Shown: positions 1 to 6,717, numbered from the stretch's first letter. The stretch: DNA of 11,898 nt from Chloroflexota bacterium (GCA_017882025.1 JADGQG010000042.1:1-11898); one strand, 5' to 3'. The notes: generated by a model not told the origin, from the letters alone. Program-made: numbers and translations.

Positions 1-688
1 GTCGTCGTCGCGCCCCAGGCCGCGAGGGCGAGGCCGGCGGCGAAGATCGGCCACGCGAAGGTGTCCGGGGCCGCGCCGGCAAGGATCCGACCGGCGTCCA
101 GCGTGAAGCTCAGGATGACCACGAGGCCACCCACGATGCCCGCGCCGACCTGCGCCCGGCCGGCTCGCACGGGCCGGCCACCACGGATGCGCCGTGCCCC
201 GGCCAGGCCGAACCCGGCGAGCGCGAGGCTGATCGCGACCGGCGCCCAGACCGGTCCGGTCCAGGGGACGGGGATGAGGAACCGCAAGTCCCACGTTCCG
301 AGCGAGGACGGCCAGCCGATGAACGCCCACAGCCACGCGTAGTAGAAGATGTCCCGGGTCCCGAACGCCACTGCGGTCCATGCAAGCCGCTCGAGACCGC
401 TCCGGCCGGCGAGCCAGCCGACCGTTCCGGCATCGCGAGCGTCGCCGCCTCTCGGCCGACCTCGATCACGGCGAGGTCGGCCGTCACTGCCGGGTCCTGG
501 AGCGGGAAGAGCGCCCGCGGGTCGATCCCCAGCGCGCGCTGGAGATAGATGACAACGGCCGACTCCAGGAAGGCCATTGCGACGCCGTAGGCGAGAATCG
601 CGGCCGCAACGCCCCCGAAGCGGGCCGGCTCGCCGAGTGGGGCAGAAGGGTGGACGGGCGCCGGCGCGGGCGATCCCCGCATGTGCAC
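1..688 (-). pseudogene. Uncharacterised multi-pass membrane protein, frameshifted and cut by the window edge
   Basis: Last visible gene of the sorC-deoC operon. It starts two bases after the stop of the HExxH gene, at GTG 688 or ATG 682. The first 86 codons read as a membrane protein (hydrophobic AAILAYGVAMAFLESAVVIYL, then EVGREAATLAM). After about position 433 this frame becomes nonsense rich in Arg and Ser. The neighbouring frame then takes over with VGWLAGRSGLERLAW, GTRDIFYYAWLWAFIGWPSS and FLIPVPWTGPVW, and stays open to base 1. One base is missing between about 421 and 433. I recognise the EVGREAATL / RDIFYY / GWP / IPVPWxGPV pattern as a conserved membrane-protein family without known function. 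At least five hydrophobic segments are visible in about 229 codons. The shift may be a real mutation or a base-calling error. The 3' end lies outside the window. Confidence 0.7.
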
Positions 689-690
689 GC

Positions 691-1149
691 CTAGCTCGCC
701 GGCGTCCCGGGCTCGATCTCCCGCTCGACCTCCTCGCGGAGGCGCCCGAACGACAGCGGGGCAGGGCTCCCACTCGTCGCGAGGAGCGCCTTCGCGAGGT
801 CCTCGGTCGTGGACTCGAGGAGGGTCATGAAGCGAGTCTCCGCGAAGGCCCGCCGGGGCTCGTCGGCGTCGGTCCCGAAGACGGCGTCGAGCAGCTCCAC
901 GAGCATCTGGTCGAGGGCGTACAGCCGCAGGTGCACCAATTCGTGGACGATCGTCTCCTCCAGATTCTCCGAGCGCGGCTCGGCGTTGAGGAGCAGGACC
1001 GCCTTCCGGTCCTCGAGGTCGACCTTGACGTCGCCCGACTTGCGCCAGGCGCCCGTGACCAGCCGGAGGTCGATGTCCCAGTCGGCGAGGCGCAGGATCG
1101 GCTGCCAGCGCGCGAGCACCACGCGCGCATCGTCAGGCGTGATCGGCAT
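691..1149 (-). CDS. Small HExxH zinc-metallopeptidase-like protein
   Basis: A 152-residue soluble protein. Its clearest feature is ETIVHELVHLRL at residues 65-76, an HExxH zinc-binding motif (H69, E70, H73) on a predicted helix. A Glu in the following helix (E104 or E112) could be the third ligand. Small stand-alone zincins of this shape are common in phages and accessory regions, and their substrates are mostly unknown. The N-terminal part (residues 13-60) alternates polar and hydrophobic residues like the beta sheet that precedes the active-site helix in SprT-like folds. There is no signal peptide, so it is probably cytoplasmic. ATG 1149 has a GGAGGG ribosome site about 10 bases upstream and overlaps the end of the shell gene by 17 bases, implying coupled translation. 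A link to the microcompartment is not evident. The fold call is motif-based; the function is unknown. Confidence 0.7.
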   Translation of the reverse strand: MPITPDDARVVLARWQPILRLADWDIDLRLVTGAWRKSGDVKVDLEDRKAVLLLNAEPRSENLEETIVHELVHLRLYALDQMLVELLDAVFGTDADEPRRAFAETRFMTLLESTTEDLAKALLATSGSPAPLSFGRLREEVEREIEPGTPAS

Positions 1150-1656
1150 CGGATCGCGTCCCTCCGTGTCGGCGCCGGCGCGGCTCCTTCGGGTGGGGTT
1201 CCTTCGTGGCAGCGGTCTCGGTGATGGCGCGTGGGGTGCCCGAGTCGTCGCCGGTCACCGAGTCGACGATCCCTACGATCACTGTCCGGATGGGCGCCCT
1301 CGGGGCGCCCAGGACCTGGCGGGCCGACGTGCCTTCGTCGAGGATGAGGACAGTTGTCTCGGCCGCGCCGATTTCGGCGAGGATCGCCGCTCCCACGGCG
1401 CGGACCTCTGCCTGGGACCGCAACTGGATCTCGAGCATGCTCCAGTGGCGCTCGATGATCTGCATGCCGGGCTTGACAGACGTCGTCTTGATGGCGATGT
1501 CTGTCGGCCGGTTGACGACGACGGGCGACACCTCGAGCAAGAGCGACGCGTGGCCGCGTGGGGCAGGAAGCCCTGGTGGATCGTGCCGAGGAACGCCGCG
1601 TCCTGCGCCGGGAGGCTGTCCAGGAGGACGTACGTCCGAAGGTCAATCGTGCCCAT
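1133..1656 (-). pseudogene. Broken BMC shell-protein gene: BMC domain joined to the C-terminal third of a BMC-P (EutN/CcmL) domain, with a frameshift
   Basis: ATG 1656 (AGAAGGG ribosome site) overlaps the end of deoC by 14 bases. The first 32 codons give MGTIDLRTYVLLDSLPAQDA then AFLGTIHQGFLP, the start typical of a group of BMC shell proteins. The frame is then lost and resumes one base off as ASLLLEVSPVVVNRPTDIAI and VKPGMQIIERHWSMLEIQL, the core of a BMC domain. Adding one C to the run at 1560-1563 restores GFLPPRGHASLLLEV and a 174-codon gene. From about residue 99 the text changes to TTVLILDEGTSARQVLG and APIRTVIVGIVDSV, which matches the C-terminal end of the pentameric EutN/CcmL family (pfam03319), not a BMC domain. 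The rest (137-174) is a Pro/Arg-rich tail. The gene therefore looks like an in-frame deletion fusion of two shell genes, later frameshifted. As written, translation from 1656 would stop at 1279. It probably cannot form a normal shell tile. Confidence 0.78.
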
Positions 1657-2596
1657 GTGCGCCCTTCTCTCCCGTGACGATCCTGACGCCCGCGGATGCC
1701 CCGATGCGGGTGGCGCCGGCTGCGATCATGGCCTGCACATCCTCGGCGGTGCGGATCCCGCCGGCCGCCTTGACGCCCATCTTCGGGCCGACCGTCTCGC
1801 GCATGAGTGCGACATCGAAGACGGTGGCCCCGCCCGACGCGTACCCGGTGGACGTCTTCACCATGTCGGCGTTCGCCTGCTTGGCGAGCTGGCAGGCGAT
1901 CACCTTCTCCTCGTCCGTGAGAAGAGCCGTCTCGATGATCACTTTGTTCGCGGCGCCGGCCTCGTGGCAGACGTCCGAGACGCCGGAGATGTCCTCGCGA
2001 ACGGCGTCGAGCATTCCGCTCTTCAGAGCCCCGATGTTGATCACCATGTCGATCTCGCGCGCCCCGTCCCGGATCGCCCGCCGCGCCTCGAGGGCTTTGA
2101 CCTCGCTCGTGGCCGCCCCGAACGGGAAGCCAATGACCGACGCAACCGCAACGTCCGTGCCGCGCAGGTTCTCCGTCGCGCGGCGCACCCAGGTGGGATT
2201 GATGCAGACGGCGGCGAAGCGATACTCGGCCGCCTCGGCGCAGAGCCGGTCGATGTCCGTGGCCGACGCGTCGGGCCGCAGGAGCGTGTGGTCGATGTAG
2301 CGGGCGAGGTCGCCGGGCAGGTCGGCGGCGTGTCCCTGGTAGCCGACACGCGAGGCGCCGAGGGCGATGGCGACACGCTCCTGGGCAGCCGGAACGGCTC
2401 CTGGCGCCGCACTCGTCGCAGGCTCGGGTGCCGACGCGGTTGTCATCCGGGCCGTCCCGGCGCCGGCCGACGTCGCGTCGACGATCCGGCGCACGATGTC
2501 GCGGACCTCGTCCGGGGAAAGGGTCGCCGGAGTCGGGGTGGCGGGATCGCGGGGCACGCGGGCCCGCGGCTCACGTGGCTCACGCGGCTCACGCAT
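1643..2596 (-). CDS. deoC: Deoxyribose-phosphate aldolase with N-terminal encapsulation-peptide-like extension
   Basis: Class I aldolase (EC 4.1.2.4) that splits 2-deoxyribose 5-phosphate into glyceraldehyde 3-phosphate and acetaldehyde. The catalytic domain covers residues ~95-315 of 317. Schiff-base Lys is K247 in DMVKTSTGYASGGAT, the proton relay is D183 in EIDMVINIG, and K276 sits in GVKAAGGIRTAEDV, so all key residues are present. Ordinary DeoC proteins are about 210-260 residues. This one carries about 95 extra: an Arg/Pro stretch with REP three times, a predicted amphipathic helix LSPDEVRDIVRRIVDAT (26-42), and an Ala/Pro/Thr linker (43-75). Short helix plus loose linker is the layout of peptides that load enzymes into bacterial microcompartments, and a shell gene follows directly. 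ATG 2596 overlaps the regulator's end by 8 bases. Acetaldehyde production fits an encapsulated aldolase. The enzyme call is certain; encapsulation is inference. Confidence 0.95.
   Translation of the reverse strand: MREPREPREPRARVPRDPATPTPATLSPDEVRDIVRRIVDATSAGAGTARMTTASAPEPATSAAPGAVPAAQERVAIALGASRVGYQGHAADLPGDLARYIDHTLLRPDASATDIDRLCAEAAEYRFAAVCINPTWVRRATENLRGTDVAVASVIGFPFGAATSEVKALEARRAIRDGAREIDMVINIGALKSGMLDAVREDISGVSDVCHEAGAANKVIIETALLTDEEKVIACQLAKQANADMVKTSTGYASGGATVFDVALMRETVGPKMGVKAAGGIRTAEDVQAMIAAGATRIGASAGVRIVTGEKGAHGHD
2567..2594. repeat. Three tandem 9-base units coding Arg-Glu-Pro in deoC
   Basis: Units of the form CGGCTCACG (one with T for C) follow each other near the deoC start and encode REP-REP-REP on the minus strand. 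They make the very N-terminus of the extension charged and proline-rich. The repeat could expand or contract by slippage without breaking the frame. Confidence 0.55.
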
Positions 2597-3581
2597 GGTC
2601 GAGCACCCAGGCAGCGGTCGCCTCGTCGGCCACGAGCACGGTGACGCACCCCGCCCGCAGGGCGGCGAGGGCGATCGGGCCGCGCCCTGCGCCGGCGGCC
2701 AGGCCCACGGTCAGCGCCTTCGCGCCGAGCTCCTCGAGCGGCAGCCCGATCGTCCGCCGGTCCAGCGACGGGAGGGCGATGCGACCGTCCAGCGAGAGGA
2801 ACCGCCCCAGGACGTCGCCGACTGCGCCGGCGTCCGCGAGCGCCGCGAGGTCGGCGTCGCCGAGATAGCCCGACGCGACATGCACGCTGTCGGGCCCCAG
2901 CACGCCCATGCTGAAGACCGCGGTGGCGGCGGCGCGCGCGGCTGTGAGCGTCTCGCCCACCGAGGGGTCCGCCTCGAGCGCGTCGCGGAGCTCGGGCGAG
3001 CCGACGATCGCGGGGGCGGCCATGAGCCGGACGGCGGCTCCGGTGGTGGCTCCGAACCGCTCCACGATCTCGTGGGCGCGCGTCGGGCGCGCGGATCGGG
3101 ACGTGGCTCCGTTGAGCTGGACGATCTCGGTGGCGGCGGTCCAGCCCGGACGAAGGTGCGCGGCCAGCTCGAGCATCGTGCGGCCCCAGGAGACGCCGAT
3201 GGCCCCCGCGGGCCGCAGCGACGCGAGATGCGCCGCGGCCGCCCCCGCCACGCGCTCCCGGGCGAGAAGCTCGTCATCCAGCGCGGACCCCGTCGCCGCC
3301 ACGTCGACCACGACGGCGCCGCGCAGCCCGAAGCGGTGGGTGAGCGCGTCCTCAAGCTCGACGAGGCGAGCGGCGGGATGGACGATCTCGATGCGCACGG
3401 CCGCCTCCCGCAGGGCCCGGTCGAGGAGCCGGCCGACCTTGAAGCGACTGACGCCGAGCCGCTCGCCGACCTGGTCCTGGGTGAGGTTCAGCCGGTAGTA
3501 GAGCTGGGCAGCACGGAGCATGAGCCGGGTCTCACCGGAGAGCGGCTCGCCCTGGCGCGGGGGCGCCGTGCTGATCATCAT
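2589..3581 (-). CDS. SorC/DeoR-family sugar-phosphate-responsive transcriptional regulator
   Basis: A 330-residue regulator with an N-terminal helix-turn-helix (about residues 34-54: LTQDQVGERLGVSRFKVGRL) and a C-terminal sugar-binding domain of the SorC/CggR/B. subtilis DeoR type. GVSWGRTM (129-136), the NGAT stretch, VGDVLGRFLSLDG and the closing VLVADEATAAWVL are all typical of that domain. Members bind phosphorylated sugars or nucleoside breakdown products and release DNA on binding. Deoxyribose 5-phosphate is the obvious candidate here, because deoC follows with an 8-base overlap. I place the start at ATG 3581 (ATG 3578 equally possible). A TTG two codons upstream is open but less likely. 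A promoter and three TGCTCA repeats lie directly upstream, so autoregulation is likely. Family is secure; ligand is inferred from context. Confidence 0.9.
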   Translation of the reverse strand: MMISTAPPRQGEPLSGETRLMLRAAQLYYRLNLTQDQVGERLGVSRFKVGRLLDRALREAAVRIEIVHPAARLVELEDALTHRFGLRGAVVVDVAATGSALDDELLARERVAGAAAAHLASLRPAGAIGVSWGRTMLELAAHLRPGWTAATEIVQLNGATSRSARPTRAHEIVERFGATTGAAVRLMAAPAIVGSPELRDALEADPSVGETLTAARAAATAVFSMGVLGPDSVHVASGYLGDADLAALADAGAVGDVLGRFLSLDGRIALPSLDRRTIGLPLEELGAKALTVGLAAGAGRGPIALAALRAGCVTVLVADEATAAWVLDHA

Positions 3582-3617
3582 GCTCAAATGTGCAGGCTAC
3601 TGCTCATGTGTTGCTCA
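3581..3617. promoter_or_regulatory. Three TGCTCA direct repeats, likely operator for the SorC-type regulator
   Basis: TGCTCA occurs at 3581-3586, 3601-3606 and 3612-3617. Repeat starts are 20 and 11 bases apart, close to two turns and one turn of DNA, so all three face the same side of the helix. They run from the -10 element to the sorC start codon, where bound protein would block transcription. SorC-family proteins bind as tetramers to repeated sites near the start point. That this regulator uses these sites is inference. Confidence 0.45.
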
Positions 3618-4949
3618 CCGTACCCCCGGCGACGGATCGGTGTCAAGGGGTTGTGCTCGTCCGGCCGCCGCAGGGATTCCGGCCGCCGCTGCGACCCGGG
3701 GTTTCAGGTCCGCCACCTCGCGGTTTCGGCGCAGCCAGGCCAGCCCAACCAGCCCCACCGCCAGCGTGCCGATGCCGCCGGCGGCGAGCGACGCCACGGG
3801 ATTCGCCGCCGACGCGATCGCGCCCGCGAAGATCGCGCCGATCGGCGTGGAGCCGGCGAAGACCGTGGTGTAGACGCTCATGACGCGACCGCGGAGCTCG
3901 TCGGGGACGACGGTCTGGATCGTGGTGTTCCCGGTCGCCGCCATCCCGATCGCGCCGAAGCCGGCCAGCGTCAACGCGGGGAGCGCGACCGCCATCCGGG
4001 GCAGGACGGCGACGAGGATCAGCGCCGCGCCGAGCAGCGCCGCGCCGGACGGAATGAGCCACGGCGCGGGGCGTCGACGGCTCGCGAGCCAGAGCGCGGC
4101 CGCCACGGAGCCCAGGCCGGTGGCGGTCATCAGGAAGCCGAAATCCGCCGCGTCGCCGCCCAGCGTGGCGCGGGCGAACGGGGGAATCGTGACCTGGAAG
4201 TTCATGCCGATGGTGGCGGCCAGCCCCACGACGACCACGGAGAAGAGGACGACGGGGGTTTGACGGACGTACGAGACGCCCTCGCCGACGCTCGCCACGA
4301 CCTCGCGGGCGGTGCGCGGCCGGCGCATCGGCGGCGGGGAATGCAGCTCGGAATCGCGCATCATGAGAAGCCCGACGATCACCGCGAGGAAGCTGACCCC
4401 GTTGATGAGGAACGCGACTCCGGTATTTGTCGCTGCGATCGTGAGCCCGGCGACGGCCGGCCCGACGACCCGGGCGGAGTTGAAGAGCGCCGAGTTCAGG
4501 ATCACCGCGTTGACCACGTCCTCGCGACCGACCATCTCGACCGCGAACGCCTGGCGGACCGGCATCTCGATCGCGTTGACGCAGCCCAGCAGGACCGCCA
4601 GGACCATGATCATCCAGACCTGGACCATCCCGGTCAGGGTGAGCACGCCCAGGATCAGGGCGAGCGCGGCGAGCGTCGACTCGCACGCGATGAGCGTCCA
4701 CCGTTTTGGGAGCGTGTCGGCAATCAGCCCGCCGAACAGACCCAGCACCAGCACCGGCGTCCATTGGGCCGCCGCCACGACTCCGAGGATGAGCGGGTCG
4801 TTGGTGAGCGTCAGGACCAGCCACGCCTGGGCGACGGACTGCATCCACGTGCCGACGAGCGAGACGGCCTGCCCAGCGAAGAAGAGCCGGTAGTTGCGAT
4901 GCCGGAATGCCCGCACGGCGTCGGAGCCCGTGATGGACTGCATGGTCAT
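3615..4949 (-). CDS. MFS transporter, DHA3/EntS-like (MFS_3) exporter
   Basis: A 444-residue integral membrane protein with about 12 hydrophobic segments. The N-terminus FRHRNYRLFFAGQAVSLVG and WMQSVAQAWLVLTLT (15-49) is the signature opening of the MFS_3 family. GGLIADTLPKR (73-83) is the motif-A loop between helices 2 and 3, and ELRGRVMSVYTTVFAGSTPIG is the matching region of the second half. Relatives export siderophores, macrolides or other small molecules by proton antiport. The substrate cannot be told from sequence. ATG 4949 overlaps the merR stop by ATGA, so the two are co-translated and the MerR protein probably controls this exporter. The C-terminal ~40 residues are a soluble Ala/Pro/Arg-rich tail. 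The last bases overlap the promoter of the next operon. Confidence 0.9.
   Translation of the reverse strand: MTMQSITGSDAVRAFRHRNYRLFFAGQAVSLVGTWMQSVAQAWLVLTLTNDPLILGVVAAAQWTPVLVLGLFGGLIADTLPKRWTLIACESTLAALALILGVLTLTGMVQVWMIMVLAVLLGCVNAIEMPVRQAFAVEMVGREDVVNAVILNSALFNSARVVGPAVAGLTIAATNTGVAFLINGVSFLAVIVGLLMMRDSELHSPPPMRRPRTAREVVASVGEGVSYVRQTPVVLFSVVVVGLAATIGMNFQVTIPPFARATLGGDAADFGFLMTATGLGSVAAALWLASRRRPAPWLIPSGAALLGAALILVAVLPRMAVALPALTLAGFGAIGMAATGNTTIQTVVPDELRGRVMSVYTTVFAGSTPIGAIFAGAIASAANPVASLAAGGIGTLAVGLVGLAWLRRNREVADLKPRVAAAAGIPAAAGRAQPLDTDPSPGVR
3617..3646 (-). promoter_or_regulatory. Predicted sigma-70-type promoter of the sorC-deoC-BMC operon
   Basis: On the minus strand a perfect -35 TTGACA (3646-3641) is followed after 18 bases by TACGGT (3622-3617), a -10 with the conserved TA...T. 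Transcription would begin near 3610, about 30 bases before the sorC start. The promoter lies within the last codons of the upstream MFS gene, so the operon can be expressed independently of it. Confidence 0.55.
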
Positions 4950-5461
4950 CGCGCCGCCACCCCGCCTTCATGCTCGGAGCGGCCGCCCTCCAGATCGTCG
5001 AGGTGGGCGCGCAGGTGCTCACGCCGCTCGTTCGCCTCGCCGATCATGGCCCGAAGGCGCGTCGCCTTGTCCTCGAGCGTGCTGACCTGGCGATCGATGC
5101 GCTCGAGCAGGCCGCGCAGGATGGCCTTCCGCTCCTCCACGTCACCGGCCGCGCGGAAGCGCTCTGCATCCCGGATACGGGCAGCTTCGTCCTCCAGGAG
5201 GAGGCCGATCTCCGCGAGCGAGAACCCGGCGTCGTCGCGCAGCTCGCGGATGAACCGCAACCGCTCGAGGTCGCTCGTGTCGTAGAGCCGGTAGTCGCCC
5301 TGCGAGCGCGCAGCCGGCCGGAGGAGGCCGAACTCCTCGTAGTATCGGATCGAGCGCGGAGTCAGGCCGGTCTCGGCGGCAACCTCCTGGATGCGGAGCA
5401 GGCGTGGGCCCCGGGGATCCGACGTGGGATTCCCTGTGCCCGTCGCGGGATTCCTCACCAT
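4946..5461 (-). CDS. MerR-family transcriptional regulator
   Basis: A 171-residue protein with a winged-helix domain at residues ~21-90: LLRIQEVAAETGLTPRSIRY, YEEFGLLRPAARSQGDYRLY and DLERLRFIRELRDDAGFSL are textbook MerR sequence. A long charged dimerisation coiled coil follows (~105-157). There is no C-terminal drug-binding domain, and no cysteine anywhere, so it cannot be a thiolate metal sensor such as CueR or MerR itself. The first 18 residues are a loose extension. It sits between two MFS transporters in the same direction, overlapping the second by 4 bases and starting 7 bases after the stop of the first. A 22-bp MerR-type dyad lies 17 bases upstream of its ATG, with a second copy before the other MFS gene, pointing to control of both. 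The inducer is unknown. Confidence 0.92.
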   Translation of the reverse strand: MVRNPATGTGNPTSDPRGPRLLRIQEVAAETGLTPRSIRYYEEFGLLRPAARSQGDYRLYDTSDLERLRFIRELRDDAGFSLAEIGLLLEDEAARIRDAERFRAAGDVEERKAILRGLLERIDRQVSTLEDKATRLRAMIGEANERREHLRAHLDDLEGGRSEHEGGVAAR

Positions 5462-5468
5462 GCGCCGA

Positions 5469-6677
5469 TCATGTCAAAACCTTGACGTTCGCGTGAAGGT
5501 TGGGCCGCGCGAGCAGTCGCGCGACGACGAGCGCACCGGCGCACGCGAGCGCCAGCAGGCCCGCGCCGGCCATCCCGACGCCAAGCCCCACGCCGTTCGA
5601 GATGAAGCCCATGGCCGGCGGGTAGACCACCGACCCGGCGACCGCGGCAGCCGTGAGGACGCCACTCACGGCATTCGCCCGCGCCGGGTAGAGCGCTCCC
5701 GCCGAGGCCACGATCATGGGGTAGATCGGGCCGCAGGCGACGCCCGCGATGGCGAAGAGCGCGATCGACGCCGCGATCCACGGGACCACCACGGCTGCCC
5801 CGAGGGCTGCGCCGGCTGCCAGGCCACACGCCGTTGCGACCGCGATCGGGGGGAACCGGTCGCCGACTCGACTCGCGACGAGCCGGCCAATCGCCAGCCC
5901 GCCCCAGAACAGCGAGAGGGCGAGCGTCGCGACGCCGATGGGCGCCGCATCCAGGAATCGAACGAGCCAGCTGGACACGCCGGTCTCCGAGGCAACGTAG
6001 CAGGCGATCGCCAGCGCGAGGAAGAGCAACGGCAACGGGACGCGCCGTCCGCCGGGCCCACGGCCGGACGGCGTGGCCGTCGCGACGTCGGGCACGCCGA
6101 GATCGCGCTTCACGAGGAGCAGGCCAACCGCGAGCACCACGGCGCTCGTGGCAGCGAACGGGAGGCGCCACGTGACACCCATTTCCACGAGCGCGCCGAT
6201 GGCGAGGGGGGCCGCAAGTGCCCCGAGGCTGAAGCAGAGGTGGAGCCGGCTGAGCGCCCTTCCTCGATCCTCGTGGAAGCGATCGAGGAACAGGCCGTTC
6301 ATCCCGACCTCGACCGCGCCGGACCCAAGGCCCCCGATCCCCGCGCCGACCACGAAGACCGTCCACGTGGGCGCGACCGACTCGAGCGCGAGGCCCGCCG
6401 CCATGGCGAAGGCGGCAACGGGCAGCACGAAATCGCGTCCGAGTCGTCCCATCAGGTACCCGCTCGCCAGCGACCCGATGACGTAGAGGAGCGCCGAGAC
6501 GAGGTAGAGGACTCCCACGCCGGCGTCGGGCTGGGCGAATTCGCGTTCGATTGCCGGGACCAGCGACGGGACCAGCAGCGCGCCCCAACCGACGAGGATG
6601 AAGGCCGCGTACCCGAGGGCGGTCACGCCGCGCGGGTCGCCGCCCGGGAGGCGCTCGACCGCGGGCGCAGGGGTCAC
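5469..6677 (-). CDS. Major facilitator superfamily transporter
   Basis: About 402 residues with roughly 12 hydrophobic segments, most Ala/Gly/Val-rich. From GTG 6677 the motif-A loop GYLMGRLGR is at residues ~73-81, followed by LPVAAFAMAAGLALESVAPT. The helix-5 region has GSGAVEVGMNGLF and DRGRALSRLHLCFSLGALAAP, a pattern seen in sugar and drug MFS proteins. Substrate is unknown. An open GTG at 6716 would add a His-rich 13 residues, but it lies one base from the second MerR-type dyad, where a -10 element should be. GTG 6677 is therefore preferred and overlaps an 8-codon micro-ORF by GTGA. The gene precedes merR by 7 bases; its last codons hold the merR operator. Co-regulation with merR and the second exporter is inferred from the matching dyads. 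Confidence 0.87.
   Translation of the reverse strand: MTPAPAVERLPGGDPRGVTALGYAAFILVGWGALLVPSLVPAIEREFAQPDAGVGVLYLVSALLYVIGSLASGYLMGRLGRDFVLPVAAFAMAAGLALESVAPTWTVFVVGAGIGGLGSGAVEVGMNGLFLDRFHEDRGRALSRLHLCFSLGALAAPLAIGALVEMGVTWRLPFAATSAVVLAVGLLLVKRDLGVPDVATATPSGRGPGGRRVPLPLLFLALAIACYVASETGVSSWLVRFLDAAPIGVATLALSLFWGGLAIGRLVASRVGDRFPPIAVATACGLAAGAALGAAVVVPWIAASIALFAIAGVACGPIYPMIVASAGALYPARANAVSGVLTAAAVAGSVVYPPAMGFISNGVGLGVGMAGAGLLALACAGALVVARLLARPNLHANVKVLT
5479..5500. promoter_or_regulatory. MerR-type operator dyad upstream of merR
   Basis: accttgacg-ttcg-cgtgaaggt is an inverted repeat with 8 of 9 arm positions matching. The ACCTT...AAGGT outer arms are the usual MerR-family form. It lies in the last codons of the upstream MFS gene. 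A possible -10, CATGAT, is at 5473-5468 and the merR ATG is 17 bases away, suggesting a nearly leaderless transcript. Confidence 0.6.
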
Positions 6678-6700
6678 GCGGCGGTGGGAGTGCGGGCCAT
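6674..6700 (-). CDS. Possible 8-codon micro-ORF before the MFS gene (MARTPTAA)
   Basis: ATG 6700 lies 17 bases from the MerR-type dyad, exactly like the merR start codon. The frame closes after eight codons with a TGA that overlaps the proposed MFS start (GTGA). It could be a leader that couples translation. It could also mark a 1-base indel that separated the original start from the MFS frame. No ribosome site is seen, fitting a leaderless start. Confidence 0.3.
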   Translation of the reverse strand: MARTPTAA

Positions 6701-6717
6701 GCTTCGAGTGTGCCACG

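Noticed and set aside
1549..1563. Programmed ribosomal frameshifting in the shell gene
   Set aside because: I see no slippery heptamer with a pseudoknot or internal Shine-Dalgarno site, and no known BMC shell protein is made that way. A mutation or sequencing error is simpler.
3585..3587. TTG 3587 as the start of the SorC-type regulator
   Set aside because: Two ATG codons follow within nine bases in the same frame, and the first TTG overlaps the putative operator repeat. ATG is the simpler choice.
4946..5461. MerR protein as a copper or mercury sensor (CueR/MerR), suggested by the ACCTT...AAGGT dyads
   Set aside because: The protein contains no cysteine and lacks the C-terminal metal-binding loop. 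The dyad form is shared by the whole MerR family.
5472..5477. Perfect TTGACA on the minus strand as -35 for merR
   Set aside because: The matching -10 would fall inside the merR coding region (GGAATC) with no later good start codon. The dyad plus CATGAT arrangement fits better.
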